In this document: piece by piece, positions 23,219-37,000 of the stretch
Numbering within the stretch: position 1 is the stretch's first letter
How the letters are laid out: each line of letters opens with the position of its first letter
Origin: Xiphias gladius
Taxonomy: Eukaryota; Chordata; Actinopteri; Istiophoriformes; Xiphiidae
Direction of reading: 5' to 3'
Length of the DNA: 64,000 bases
Assembly: GCF_016859285.1 (NCBI RefSeq)
Contig: NC_053417.1
Location: forward strand, 22,219,706-22,283,705
Program-made: the position numbers and the translations under genes
The notes under the pieces: generated by a model
What the model was told of the DNA's origin: nothing
Databases searched by the model: none
Seen by the model: the letters and a program-made list of their open reading frames with translations, nothing else

Positions 23219-26189
23219 ATGGCAGTTCCAGTAGCTGCATTGCAACTGAGCACATCATCCAGCCCGGTTCTGCTGGAGCACAACGTCCACATCAGCGACA
23301 GAGATTTGGGAAGGATTTCAAGTAACAGTGAAAACGACACTCTGCCTTTGCATTCTCCGTGGACCTTCTGGCTTGATAGGTGAGACGTTGCCTCGGTTCG
23401 TCGTTTCCTCCATCTTTATGTCACCAATCTTCAGTCACTGACAAGTAGGTGAACTCTTTGTAGCTGACCTTTCAGTGGGAACAAAGGCAGGAGCGGACGA
23501 ATTCGCCGGGCTGGGTTTAAAGTAAGACACCGCGACCCAGATAACAGTGTTTAATAGTGTTTGACAGCGACACGGGAGTTGTCTGTCATAATAAATAACA
23601 GAGAAAACAACGAAAACTGCCTGTTAATGGTGCTGATGGAGCTTTTCTACCAACTTGTTTCCTCGTCGACCTAAATACCCAAGTCCTTTACTTAGTGGGG
23701 TCTTAAAATAAACAGAAGTACCTAATTATGACTAACTGGCTAAATATAATAACTCGACTTGATTTCAGATAAGTTCAGTTTCAGCCTCCTCCTTAGCCTT
23801 TACTTATACTTTTTATGAGCACAGATGGTATTGTTAAAAAACAAACAAACAAACAAACAAAACAAAACAAAAACTTGTCGAGTCACTGCTCATGTCTCTG
23901 TTGCCAGAGGTTTAGAAAATCATTATTTATTCTGTTATTTCAACTACAGCGGCTCAAACTTTCCGTCATTACACACAAACTTCCCGGTTTAAAAAATCAG
24001 ACCTTTGCATAACACTGATTTCAAAAAATGACTGTGAACTAATCACAGCAGAGTTGAACAGAAGAACAGGGTTTGTATAAATCAGAGGGTGTTGTTTTCA
24101 AATGGGGTCAGTGTTGTTTACTGTTTACTGGCTAATTTGTCATCTGACCCCCTACCCCCCAACCCCCACCTTCCAACCTGTCTGCTCAGAGGATCCTCTC
24201 CTCTCTCAAACATGTCTCAGTAATGTAGCAGCTTAAAGAAATGTATCTAGAACATGTCAAGTGAGAGAAGCTGAGATCTTTACAGGAGGGAAATTTGTAA
24301 AAGAAGCAAATAAAATAATTGAAATTTCCTTAAATTCCTTCATATGTTGTTTGTTGTTTTTGCCAGATCTCTACCAGGAACAACGGCTGCTGAATGTGAG
24401 TCAAACTTGAAGAAAATCTACACTGTGGAGACTGTCCAGGTAAAAATGCTTTACAGTTGGAGTTGAGCAATCACACATTTCAGTGGCCGACTGCCTTATT
24501 TCCACTGAAATCCAGGTTGTGTGCTAAGATGTTTATCCTCACGCAGCTGCTGGAGTTGTATCTTTTTTTTTTTTTTTTTTTCTCCCAAATGCACCAAGGT
24601 CACAAACTAACATCGTGTCTGAAGCTTTGAGTAACACTGAACACTGAGACACTGAATGCTTGGTGTTCCGCTGATGTCTATGTACCTGAAAGTTAACAGA
24701 GTGTGTAGGATTTAGAAGAAGCACTAACGCCAGTAGCACTTTTACATGATGTGTACACAGGCCATCTACATTTTACACCGCAATCAGCCTGAGCATTTTC
24801 AAGCTGTTTTGAGTGTATGCTTGTTTAACCATTATTTTTTTGGGTTGTTTTTTTTTTTTTTCCCCCAATGTTCTGTCAACATGATGTGTGACGTTATGTC
24901 ATCATGTGATATAACTTACCAAGACAGAGTTTAGAGAGCTCCTGGCCATGTATTAAGACAAGGCTGTTGATCAACATGTTAATCTGTTTAATTACTAATG
25001 ACCTAATTAGCACGCAAGGTTATTTTTAATCTGTTACAGTAATTATGACAGGATGTCGGAGAGCTCAAGGACCCTGTTATGAATCCCTAACCGCGACTGT
25101 GTTGGGTAAGATTTCCATAAATGAGGGGGTTTTTGTGTGGTTAAGAGCAATGAGGAAAAGACCTTTGGCCGTTGTTTTCTGCACCACGACAAATGTGAAA
25201 AATTAACAAAGCCGGCCGTCCGTACCCCCTGTGCCAGTAAGTGGTTCAGTGAAATAACTTGTTTCCTCTGTTCACCTGGGCACTGGAGTAGAACTTTTGG
25301 AGAGTTTACAACAACATACCCGGTGTCTCCAGCTTACCACTGAGATGTAGCTATCATCTGATGAGAGGAGAAAGGAAACCACTCTGGTGAGTTTAGCTTG
25401 GAGATGAGTGTGCAGGCACATATTGTTTAAGGCTATTTAAAATGTGTAATGTTGCCTACTGGCTTGCTTACAGGGAAGAAGAAAGCAATGCTAAAGGCGG
25501 TGTTTGGAAAATGAAAGTACCGAAAGAGTGCACTGTAAGTGATATAACACAAATTAAATATTTATTATGTGCTACTTACATATTAATCATCTGCTGCTTT
25601 CATGACTTTTTAACAAATTTGTCTCATATTTACAGTCTGTTGTATGGAAGGAGTTGCTGTTGGCTACTATTGGAGAACAGTTCAGTGATTATTGTGCATC
25701 AGGTAAATTTCTTGATTGATATATGTGACAATACTTTGGCTTAAATTCTAGCAAATAAATTATCACTTTTTTTTTTTTTTTTTTTTAATTAAAATGGCAT
25801 CGGTATAATATTTGCACAATACTGTAGGTGTGAAATGCATTGAACTCATCCTCTGTTGCTGTTCTTGCAGACGATGAAGTGGTCGGTGTCAGTGTCAGTG
25901 TAAGAGACAGAGAAGATGTCGTTCAGGTCTGGAATGGAAATGCTTCTTGTGCTAACGAGTCAAACATCTTAGGAAGGATCTATGAGCTTCTTCCGCAAAT
26001 ACCTTTTAAGGCAGTGTTTTATAAACGTGAGTATTTGCTCTGTAAATTAACAATGATACGGTGTAAAATGGATTGGCAATAACACCATAGAACGATAATA
26101 AAAAGTAACGTATGTAGTTGTTTTTGTTTGCTTATATTTCAGCACATGAGGAGCACCACGCTTTTGAAGGAGGGCGATCAAGACATTAG
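23219..26189 (+). CDS. eif4e3: eif4e3: eukaryotic translation initiation factor 4E type 3
   Basis: Seven exons join in phase to 219 residues: 23219-23379, 24367-24439, 25292-25386, 25474-25534, 25636-25702, 25871-26026 and 26143-26189. The ATG sits in AACAATGG and exon 1 ends WTFWLD(R) at a GTGAGA donor. Cap-binding core segments are clear: [64 protein letters not shown] and [18 protein letters not shown]. The first cap-stacking Trp of canonical eIF4E is replaced by Cys (about residue 64), which defines class III eIF4E, while the second (PLWEEE) is kept. Class III members bind the 5' cap unconventionally and modulate translation in the cytoplasm. The protein ends [11 protein letters not shown]. 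It is close to human EIF4E3 in all but the N-terminus. Confidence 0.95.
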
Positions 26190-28130
26190 CACATTTTGCA
26201 CATCAGAAACACGGAGATATACGATATTTTTCTTTGCTTATGAACTTGTTTCAGACTATAATATATGGGCAAATTTTGAAGCAATTGAGTTCATAGTTGC
26301 TTATCATCTTAATTACCTCGAAGTATAGCCCACGTATTAATAAACTCAGTCGATGCAATTTCCCATCTTCTGAGCACTACTGTCATTCATAACAATATCC
26401 AAAATACTTTTATTTTAGCCAAATGCAAAAAGGAATTTTAGTTTAATTTTATCAATGGCAGTGTTTGTATGTTTTTATACTGCAGAGTTTTGCAAAAACC
26501 GTAACTAGAACAGCAGATCATGTACAGTCAGGTTTTTTTTAGAGGTATTTTAGCATATTTTGTGCAGTTTCCTGAGCACAGACAAAGCCAGGTCTCGGAA
26601 TTAAATCTCATTTTTTGGATCTAAGAGGAGGCCTAGTTCCACAAAGCAAACCCCTTTTCTTAACAATACATTACAAGGCTTTTCTAGTCAGCTCTTTTCT
26701 CTGTTTTGTATGTAACAGCTAAAATACTATTGCCTGTACAAGAAAACATAAATATTTAGTATGCTGTAATGCTAATATATGAACAGAGAATTGCACCTTA
26801 TTTTTTTATTTTCTTCTTTAGTATACGAGAGAAGTATGAAAGGAATATGTTCTTGTTACAATAAAATGACCTCAGTACACAAAACATCATTAGTAGATGC
26901 TGAGAGATATATGCAATCATTTCTATTCTGTAGAATTTGTGGCAAATTTGCAGTGGTGTTGTTGTCCTAAATCAAGCACTTTCTTTCTTACTGTATATGT
27001 AAAACATCAGATAGTCCCTCCAGGATCATATGGACTTGTGATAACTGAGACCAAATACAATTTGGCTTTGTGTCACCTTTTCTGATGAAAGTGTGAAGCT
27101 GTTTTTCTTTTTGTTCATTTGTTATGAGTTTCTCTTTTCTGCTTTTTAATACTAGCTGAGAAATGTGGATGACAAAGTTGAAATTCTATGTTTTTACGTG
27201 TTCATATGACCAGAGTTAAATTTCTGAAACCTGCCCTTTGTGAAGCAAATGAAACTGTCCCCAGGAACAATAAACGAGTGACAGAGAGAAACCTGTCACA
27301 TGGGCACAAAAAATAAAGATGTTGCTCTTTCGGGGCTATTTTAATGAATTTGTACAAATCACTGGTGTTTGCTGCAGTTATGCAGTCAGTGCAGCAGGGT
27401 CAAATCTGTTTGAAATAAGTTAATAAGAGATGGTTTGCTACTGCTGCACCAAAACAATTTCAGTGTCTCAAATCCATAGATTTAAAGGTTGGTTTTTTTT
27501 TTTTTTTGTGGTCTTATATCTAATAGGTTGTATTTATGTTATTGAAATTTAGGAAGATTAACTATTATACATGTCACCAGAGGCACCTTTGCCGTCTGTT
27601 TCGGTCTGAGACAGTGTATGAGTGAGGGAGTGAGATTGTCTAATCTAGGCTGCATAGAACAGAGCAGATTTTCTTGAATGCTGGTACTACAATACTAAGA
27701 CATTGTAGGCAGTCTTTTCAGAGATATGGAGTATGCATTGAAATCCACAAAAAAACACTGCTGTGATTCATCAATCAAATCAAATATTTAAGTATTTATA
27801 ATGCTGGTGTCTCTACAACGCAAGAATAATCACAGAATTTAGTTTTCACACCACTGACTTTTCCAAGCCTGCTTTACCTTCCTTGTATTTTTTTATGTAA
27901 TGATTTTAAAAGTACATACTGTAGGATAAGAGAAAAACAATACTGTCCACCTGCACATGCACAGTTCACCACTCGCTGCAGATCTCAGACCTTGTATCCA
28001 AATGTTGATCTCTGATGGTGCCTTGTGTTCACCAGCAGCTCAGAATGTTACAGTCATACGTGTTCAGCATGTTGGACTTGTATCTGTCATGTTTCTCTGT
28101 TAGTTTTATGTGTTGTTTGAAAAATAAAGT
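26190..28130 (+). other. eif4e3: Probable eif4e3 3' UTR
   Basis: No coding exons. Plus-strand AATAAA hexamers occur near 26337, 27312 and 28123; the last (GAAAAATAAAGTCACG) would give a 3' UTR of about 1.9 kb. The true end is not determinable by eye. Confidence 0.4.
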
Positions 28131-30130
28131 CACGTTAACTTCAACCTTTTTCTGTTTTGAATACTTACTGTATATGTGTTAAGGATTTCAATATTGCAAA
28201 AAAAAAAAAAAAGCAAAAAACATTGGATTGGATAAGATCTCTAGAAATGATGGTCAGGTCCCAGTTTGCATGGATTTATTCATATTTTATTTTGACTTGA
28301 AGTGGCTTTTTGCAGTGCATCAAATATCAAATATTAAATATTGTAATTTATTAATAAATGCAAGGCTTTGCATAACTATGGTGATAACACTGACCACAGA
28401 TTTTTAAGTGAGCTACTGAAAAGCCTTAATTTCATACTGAATCAAATATGTAAAGGTCAGGTAATAGGACGCTAACGTTTCATGACAACCAGAAGGAAAC
28501 TGTCTCCCTCCTGTGGTTGCATGGACACAAAAAATAAGAATGTAGCCTTCTTTTACAATAACTATATAGGGTTATAGGACTGTATTGCATATATGAATTT
28601 AAATACATACAGATTATTAGTTTCTATTTTTATTTTGCAGTGACTACGTTTATAGTCACCATCATTCTATGCAGCACCAATGTGCCCAGGCTGCACTTGT
28701 ACAATCTGATCAGCCTATATACACCACACCTGCTTAGGTGCCATCTCTAGATAGATTGTAAAACTGGATGAAGTGCCTTTTAATGTCAGAGAGCCTGTAT
28801 GGTCAGTGATGCAGGGAGACATTGCGCATCTGCCTCTCCACTGGACTGAGAAGCCCCCCTGCATGCTGTGTGCTGCCAGCTTTAGTTTAATGGGGAATGT
28901 CAGAAAATGTACATTTAAAAACATAGTAATAACAAATATCTAACCAATAATATCACATCTTCACGGAGGATAATGTGACTTCTTATTCTTCCTCAAAAAC
29001 TGTGCTAATAAAAATAAATTTCCATTTTTCAATTTATCATAAAGATGTTGAAGAGGCCATTGTGTCCGTTTCCAGGGGATTTGCGTTTCTTCATAGAGTT
29101 AATGGCAGAAGTAATTTACAGTTACAGAAATGTGTTGCCTAATGTTTTAAGATCATCAGAGATGTTTTACAGGATGTACTGTTTTGAAACTTCATTCAGT
29201 TGTGACATATGTAGACTTTTGTAAAAAACAATTGTTGATGGAACCTTGTAAATATCGTTATCAATCTTGAATGCTGTGATATTTTTCCTTCTAGCCTTTA
29301 TTTTTTCAGGAGCAGAAGAATTAATTAATATTTTTCTCTCCCTGTTTTAGCCATTTGCCTTTGGTCTGATAGAGGTCCCTTTGCAAAGTCCATACAGAGG
29401 TAATTCAATTGTATCTGCTCTATTGTAGATAATGTTGATTTACCTAGTAGATAATAGTTCATTTAATTTCTCTCTGAGTTAGATTTTTGTAATTTCTTTG
29501 CTTCTTTAAATTGCCAGTTTCCTTATTTTGAAATGGAAATAATTCAAATTTTGCATATAACTCATAGTAGAGTCCTTCAGCATAGAAGTTTTTAATTTTA
29601 CCTCTGCTATCAAAAGGATAACGTTACTTTTTTTGGGAACGTTTCTCATTTTTTCGCATTTGCATCGAAATTCAAGATACATTTTAATTTTTCTTTTTTT
29701 AGTGCAAGATAGGAACAGAACAACTGCACAAACATACAGGTAAACAAGAGGTTCAGCACGGCATTGTAAAATGTAAAAATCATTGTAAAAATCACAGGTA
29801 TCACACAAGTATGACTGTCACAAAAAATAAAATGAATAAGAATACGAAACAGTATAAGCAGTGAAAATCAGTAAAAATGAGAAGAGAAAAGACAGAGGCA
29901 CATACATATGAGGCAAAATTCAAATAACGCATAATAGTAAATAAGTTGTTCATGGAAAAACAAAAGATATATGAATCCAGCAATATTGTGGATTTCTTAT
30001 TTTTAAGCAATTTAACAGAAGTGAGTTAGGAATCTATTTGAGCCAAGAAATGAAAAATATTTCGTACATCGTTTAGTACTCTTTGCTTGCGTAGAAAGAA
30101 TTTTAGACTAAAGAAATTAACAACAAATTC
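28131..30130. other. Intergenic, AT-rich
   Basis: No recognised gene. A 49-base segment at 29351-29399 is flanked by a strong acceptor (CTCTCCCTGTTTTAG) and a GTAATT donor, but I cannot connect it to any gene. The right part may be the tail of the LINE fragment next to it. Confidence 0.45.
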
Positions 30131-30141
30131 AAGTCTTTGAT

Positions 30142-30420
30142 TCAGCAGATATTTTTGAGGCTAATGGAGTATGTGGAATAGACTTTGGCAAACAAATAAA
30201 GCAAATCCTCCCAAAATTTCAAGGTCGTCTCCCAGGTAAAGAACAGGTGAATAGGGGTTTCTTCACATTTTCCACAGTAAGGGCAAGGGCTGTCAATATC
30301 TGTAAATTTAGCTAGAAGTGAGTAGGAGGGATGGTTCTGGAGAAGAAGTTGGTTTTCCTCACTTTGTTGGAAATGCAGTATTTGTGAGGTAAAAGCCAAG
30401 CCTTCTTCAAGCAATTACAC
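30142..30420 (-). mobile_element. LINE (L1-like) ORF2 C-terminal fragment
   Basis: Minus-strand translation gives CPYCGKCEETPIHLFFTWET and then FWEDLLYLF. This resembles the Cys/His-containing C-terminal segment of L1/Tx1-type reverse transcriptases (CxxC...HLFxxC...FW). Only about 90 codons survive, without the reverse transcriptase domain, so it is a 5'-truncated fossil insertion. Confidence 0.6.
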
Positions 30421-30424
30421 TCCG

Positions 30425-30864
30425 TTGGCAGTTTATTAGGTACACCTAGCTAAGGCTAATGCAGTCTGAAACAGCAGTCCTGTAATAAATCCAGCCTTCA
30501 TGAAGGTTGTAATGTTCAGTTTTTATTGAAATTGTTTCAGAGAGGTGCTGATTAAGATGTAGTTTGTGGTGCTGTTGAACTGTGGTGCGTTATAGAAAGA
30601 GGTGTTTCTGTTATTTAGCCAAGCCTCACTGATTATAAATGGGGTGGACAAAATAATAGCAACACCTGTCTGCATAACGCAGTACAATTCAGCAGCACCA
30701 CAAACTATAGCCTCCAAAATGACCATAAAGCTGAATCGACACCTCTGAAAGAGTTTCAACACAAACCTAACATTAGAACCAACATGGAGGGAGGATTTAT
30801 TGCAGGGGTTCCGTATTAGACTGCAGTGTTTAACTAGGTGTACATCCATAATAATCTACCGTTA
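30425..30864. mobile_element. MITE with about 65-bp terminal inverted repeats
   Basis: The left end (GTTTATTAGGTACACCTAGC through to GTCCTGTAATAAATCC) is inverted at the right (GGATTTATTGCAGGGG through to AACTAGGTGTACAT). Total length is about 440 bases and it encodes no transposase. TTTATTAGGTACACCTAG motifs are frequent in teleost genomes. The superfamily is not clear from the sequence alone. Confidence 0.7.
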
Positions 30865-31023
30865 GGTCTAACTTGGTTGTCCCCATGTGTGAATTCAATT
30901 CCATTCAATATCAAAGGAGGTAACATCCAGGGGCTTCCCTGTCTCCACACACCAGATTACATTTAATTATGCGAAATTCAATGGATGGCACGGGGAAAAC
31001 CCCAACTACTCATACACCGCTCG

Positions 31024-31263
31024 TAAGATAATGCAAGCGATTTTTTTTTTTTTTTTTTTTCCAAAAAAGCCGAAGAACCAAAATTCAAGACGATCTGAAA
31101 CAGTCCCGCGTGTCGACATGACATCACCATTGTTTACTTTTACCCAAGCCACGCCCTCCGCTAGCAAATCGGTGGCTAGCTCGGTTCAAAGGAAGGCACT
31201 GCTCCGAGGTCCGCTCCTCAGACACCACCCCGAGTCAAAGACTGTCCGTGCGCACACAAACCG
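31024..31263 (+). promoter_or_regulatory. foxp1: Promoter and non-coding first exon of the foxp1-like gene
   Basis: After a T-run the sequence becomes CpG-richer and ends in CACAAACCG|GTGAGTAAAC, a strong donor at 31263. The next plus-strand exon with an acceptor is at 33991 and carries the foxp1 ATG, so this is the best candidate for an untranslated exon 1 with its promoter. Confidence 0.5.
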
Positions 31264-32407
31264 GTGAGTAAACATCAGCCCAGCGGCGCGCCGGTACTCA
31301 CCGAGAGAATATTGGCTTTTAAAGTGAGATTCGCAGTGACGCTGGCGGGTGATAAGACGAAGCGGGGAAGGAAACGTTGGAGCTAGCGTGAGGACGGGCT
31401 GCTAGCTTTTGTTGTACTGTTAACGTAAACGCCACCCGCAAGGTTCGTCGAAAACTGTTTGCCAGTGTAGCATAACGTAGGTTGTAAAGACCGCGAAGAA
31501 AAAAAGACTAGGTAATCTGTAAAGTTAACATACTGACCTCCGAAACCCTCCTTTTTCCACCGGATATATGCTTAGCTAAGGCTCAAGTCCTCTACGCAAA
31601 CCTCTAGACTGCGATGGTTGGTGTTAACGGATACTGATTCCATTCATATTGCGTTAAGCTAACAAATGGCGTTGCAGTAATCAACAAAACTACGGTCACG
31701 TCAAATAACATCGATTCAGAAAAGTATAACGTTTTAGGTGTTGATTGCCCGGTGATATGCGAGTTCTCCCGGGGGCAGGTGTAGCTAAGTTGACTTAGAA
31801 CAGTATGAGACCAGCTTCCTAAATGTGTCGGACTATATTATTGAAACAGAGTTTAACAAAGATTGTAACTTTCTGCAGTATTAAATCTACACGGGCCGCC
31901 CAGCCAACCCATTGCTGTTTGAATGATCGCACTGACGAGGGTCAGTCGAGCAAGGCAGACTGACACCGAGACCGACTAGCTGGTTGAGTGCACCACAAAC
32001 TAAGTATGCGAGGGTTCGGATCGAGACAGGTAGAACGCCGTAGGTTTACAGAGTAAAGTAATGCTAGGCTAAAACCCGTTGGCTAATGGGAAATGTGGAT
32101 AACAGCGGTGACATCTGTTGTGATGCGTCTTTACCTTCCATAAAATGCGGAAATTGTAATGCACTGCAGCAAAAAAAAAAACCCATATGTAATTGATTAT
32201 CATAGACACAATTATTCTTTTGTTTATTTGAAGTTAGTCAAATGTATGTAACTTATTTAAATGTAATGTTAACAAAATGTTAACTAAATAAATTGTTTAT
32301 TCTGGTCAGTTGTGGAGAATCTTGTGGATTAATCTATATAATTCCCTTCACATTTTAGTATCACTGATTTCACAGTTTTATTTATCATGTTTTTTTCTTT
32401 TCTCAAA

Positions 32408-32438
32408 GGTATTTCCTAATTAGGTATTAGGAAATACC
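32408..32438. repeat. Perfect 13-bp inverted repeat in foxp1 intron 1
   Basis: GGTATTTCCTAAT, TAGGT loop, ATTAGGAAATACC. A third copy of GGTATTTCC follows at 32446. It has no recognised role. Confidence 0.7.
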
Positions 32439-34005
32439 CTAAAAAGGTATTTCCTTATCTACTTTGACATGGGTTACCATAGCCATCTTGATGGTACAGA
32501 CTAATTGTGCCTCTGTAAAAACCAGTTGTTAAGAAATATTCTTGAAGTCTGTTTTTTAGCGAGGAGGTGGATGTTGTTTGCCCTTTCTTAAGGAAAGGTC
32601 TGTTTGCAGTGTTTCCTTTATTTATTTGAAAAGTGGTGACCCCCACTGCTGAAGAGTTGCTCATGTGGTGAGAATGCTTTAAATACAGTAAAACTTCATC
32701 ACGGGCTTATTATTCAGCCCATTCCAAAAACAGATGCACTGCAGCACAACTATTCAATTTTTATAATCTTACAGTATCTAGATAATATCTGATTTCACTC
32801 CAGTGTAATACATACTGGAACTGATGTGGAAGTAACCCAATATTCAGCGTGATTCTTAAAACCAAAATCACCACCAACGTCTTCAAAAATGTCTACAGGA
32901 AACACTGCCCTTTGTCTTGAGAGCTAATCCTCATCCTGAAAGCAAAAGTAAACAGAGTGGAAATCTTACCAACAACTGCCTGTTTTGATTAGATAGGTTT
33001 TAGTTTCCGATCGCAGGAATTCCCTCAGTTTTAACCATATAAGTTACAACATGTCTATGAATGACACATCACTGCAGCTACACATAAATGGCGACTCAGA
33101 AGTCATCTACTAGTCATTTTCAAATGCAGGAAGCACTCTGTGTTTTTTCTGCTATAATTGGTTTGTAGCTAACAATTGGTACATTTTTGTTCATGAGTTT
33201 ATCAGAGTGTACATGTAAATAGTATAGTCTGCTCATTTGTGAAATGTCGCCAAAATGTTGATGTTGGCTCTCAGTGGTGCCCAACTGATTGACTGATTGA
33301 TTAACAGATTGATTTCAGCACGTGAATTTGACAGTAGGGTAGCCCTGAAGATAATGATATTACCCTTGAGGCTACGTGGTCCATCTCAATTGAGGATTTG
33401 TGTGTAGGTTTCCATCTGTGCACATTATTTGTTTGCCTATTTTATTTACCTTTTGTTTATGCTGCTTAGCTTTTGACTCACACACTCCCAACCTGTATAC
33501 ATAAAAGCCTACTTGTGCATTGTACTACCTGCCACAGCCGTTTATCGCACCACCTGGTTAATGGTAAATTGTTCCAGAAGGAAGATATGTTTGCACATAA
33601 ACACGGAGCCAGGGCCCCTGTGTTTACAGTAGTCATGGCAGCACTCGGTTATTCAACAAATAGACGTAGCATGTTCCCCTCTCACTTGTAGAAGAGAATG
33701 TTTGTCTTGGTGGGTAGAGCGATAACAGTGTAGTTCTTAACTTTTAGTTCTGTAGCTTTTTACACTCAGAACTATTACTTTCAGATGATGAATAACTACA
33801 TTTTTAGGTCATTACAGAGACTATTGTATACTTTTGAATTTTGCTCAGAGAATCAACCTTTAATTACCTTGTGAAGTGACAAATTTGTCACAAGTATTCA
33901 GAACGTACTATTGTTCATTTTCTCTCTGTATTTCATGATATTGTTTTGCTTTATCCAGTTGTTGTCATTCACACTCATTTCTGTTCTCAGGTCAGTGAAG
34001 TCCAG

Positions 34006-37000
34006 ATGCATGAATCTGGGTCAGAACCAACAAGCCACACCATTCCAGCAAGTCAGACAGAGAACGGGAGTCATACTGAGAATGAGAGTCGACTGAGCAG
34101 CAGCCAGACTCCTCCCCCAGAGGCACCAAGGGTCAGTCTTCCTTAGCTGCATCTGTTCAACACATTAGCCTTGGTTTTTAAAAGAATAATTAACAAATGC
34201 AGTAACACATGTAGTGCTGAGTCTTCGCATATTCCACAAAAAAATAAAACATAATGATGACAACGTATAATATGTAGAGCTGGAACAGTTAGGAAATTAC
34301 TCGATTAATTGTTCCAAATTGTAATGGGCATCTTTTTCTTTTCTGTGACATTAAAAAATAATCAGCAGATTAATCAGGAATTAAAAGGATCTTAAGTTGT
34401 AGCCCTGTAAACTGTATGTGTTTTAAGAAGCTACTTTTCTCCACGCATATTGCTGATATTAACATTAGAAGAATTTGCTCAAAACAGGCAAGTTTGTAAC
34501 TGTGTGGTAAAGTTGAAAACAAGGAACACAGAAGTTTGCATAGTCTTAATCTTGGAGAGCTAAGTCTTGATGCCTGACAATCTTTGGTTTTAAAACTTGG
34601 GACACAAGTAAGCCATTTGAGACTTCTAGCGTCTCAGTTGTGAGGATTTGCTGCTTTTCGTGGTAAACTGAATATTTTTGTGTTTTCGACTGTTGTTGGA
34701 CAAAACAGGCATTTTCACGATGTCACTCTGGGCTTCAGAAAACCGCGATGGACGTTTTATTGAAACGTCCATCCATTTAACGATTAATCGAAATAATGAT
34801 TGGCTGATTCATAGATGATTCCTAGTTGCAGCTTTGAAGCAAATGATTGTGTTCAGAAAAGCTTTGACGTTCTTGCTGTTGAGTGCAGTTACTTTATTAC
34901 AACAGCATACAGCTGCAGGGGGCATGTGTAATAGTGCTGTCAAAACTGGCCAAAAATGACTTTCGATATTCCTTTCTTAAAAGGCCACATAGGTTTGAAC
35001 CAATCGAATATCTATTTTTGCACAAACCAATACGCAGAGAAAGATAACTACTTGGCTGCATATTTTGCTTGCACTCAGATTGCAATTGCTGGAGTGGTTG
35101 GCTAACTGTAGCTTACATAGCTAGCATACAACTTTATCTCAAGGTTCCATTTTGCTGTCTACTGACCAAAATCCGAAGTATTTCCAAATGTAGCTTTTTG
35201 AATTGTTCGGAGTGCAAAGCACTCTCCCTGTGGCTGTGTTGGGTTTTGACCTCTCTGCCATCATTACCACACGGTTGTTGTTGGATTATTTGCTCATTTC
35301 AGCTTGACGTACATTTCATTTTCAAACAAACGAAATTGACGTGTGACTCCTGTCGGTCATGCAGTGCATTCAGTGTAACCACCCAGGCCCATGCGAGAAC
35401 TCATGAAGCAGACAGCCATGGTAGTGCTGGTTTTTTATATACACAATAAAATATTAATTTTCACAATTGAATTTTTTTTTTTTAACAATTCAATTATATA
35501 TTTGAATTTAGAATATTTGATGACAGCCCCAATGTGTAAATGTGTGTTCTCAACACTGCAAATATGCGTTGCAAATGATGCATCTGCTTTGCGTCACTAA
35601 AGTGTGAATCACAATTAGTTATGCTACATTTGAATTTATGTTCAGCTGTTTTGGTCTCCAAACACCATACATTTTCTTGTCAGTATTCTTACACATACCA
35701 TGTAGTTGATGATACCGAACGCAGGGCACACAGCTTACTGGTATATGAGAATTTAAGGTTCTTTGTTATGTGTTTTTTACATGTAAAGGTATCCCTGAAC
35801 CACTCACTTTGTCTGTCTCAGTTTCAACAAAACTGCAGTGTTTAATATTTATGCTGGAGGGGAACACGGGTATGGGGGGACGTTGTACTGAGGTTTGGAA
35901 GGGGAGGTAAAGCACAACTCCTGCTGGGCAGAGTGATCAGTGTCATATTGTTGGTTTTGTTTTTGCTCACGTCATGTAGGTTTTGCAAGGCTCTATTCTA
36001 CATCATAGAATCATAGATCATAATCAGGCTTTAACATTTTGCTATGGTAAAATGTGTATATGTGTATATGGTTGTGTAATTACATATTTTTAGCTCTTAC
36101 CTAATTAAATCATCAGTTGATTTTATTAACAAGTATGTGTGTTTTTGCAAATGTCACTCTCTCTCCGGCTACACCCATCTGGGCATATTAGTACGTATGA
36201 AACCTCATAAGAAGAAGCATATTGTGTTTGTTTTTCAGCAAGTTTTCAGCATTTCTATTTGCTGTCAGTCATCTCAGAGTTCACAAGACCAGTCTTGCGG
36301 GAACAGATCTGTGTTTACACTCAGTTGCTCACTGGTATGACTTTCAACAATAACAACAACAGAAGATGTTTGGACTTGCTGGCTACCATGGCAACAGGGA
36401 TTATGCAAAGGCTGTTGTTGTGTTGATGGTGTCCACAGAAAAATAGAGGGGCCAACTGGCTCTTTCTGTGGGATAGACCTATTTTCATTGCTTTGCTGGC
36501 CACCTCTGCAGCATTGAATTTCATAAGAGAGGACAAACTAGGAGGCAGTCATCTGTTATTGTTAGCTCAAAGCCTGTGTGAAATTCACTGTCAGTTTGTT
36601 TACCCGATTCAAAACAGACTCTGCCTTGGAGAGAAATGTTTGTTTGTGGTTCAGACCTTAATTAAAATACGAATCTCAAGTTCTGTTTTTGTAAACAGGC
36701 TCTGTATGCTTTTTTTATTCATTATTTATATCTCTGTGCAATTTTGATCACTCTGTTTATGTTTACTGTAAACATCCCCTGAGCTGTGAGGCTTGACAGT
36801 GAGGGGGAGGGTGTGGTAATTGCTGCATGCCTAGCAGAGGATGTTGTTGTTGTTTTTGTGGTACTGGTTGTTGTTGTTGTTTTGATGGAGTTCTAATTCC
36901 CCTAAGCCAGCCAGTGTTGTTGTTATTTCTGTTTGGTTCATTTTTAGCTGAAATGGCAATAGGGCCAAGCACAGAATGCAAGATTGACCAGGGAAGTGGA

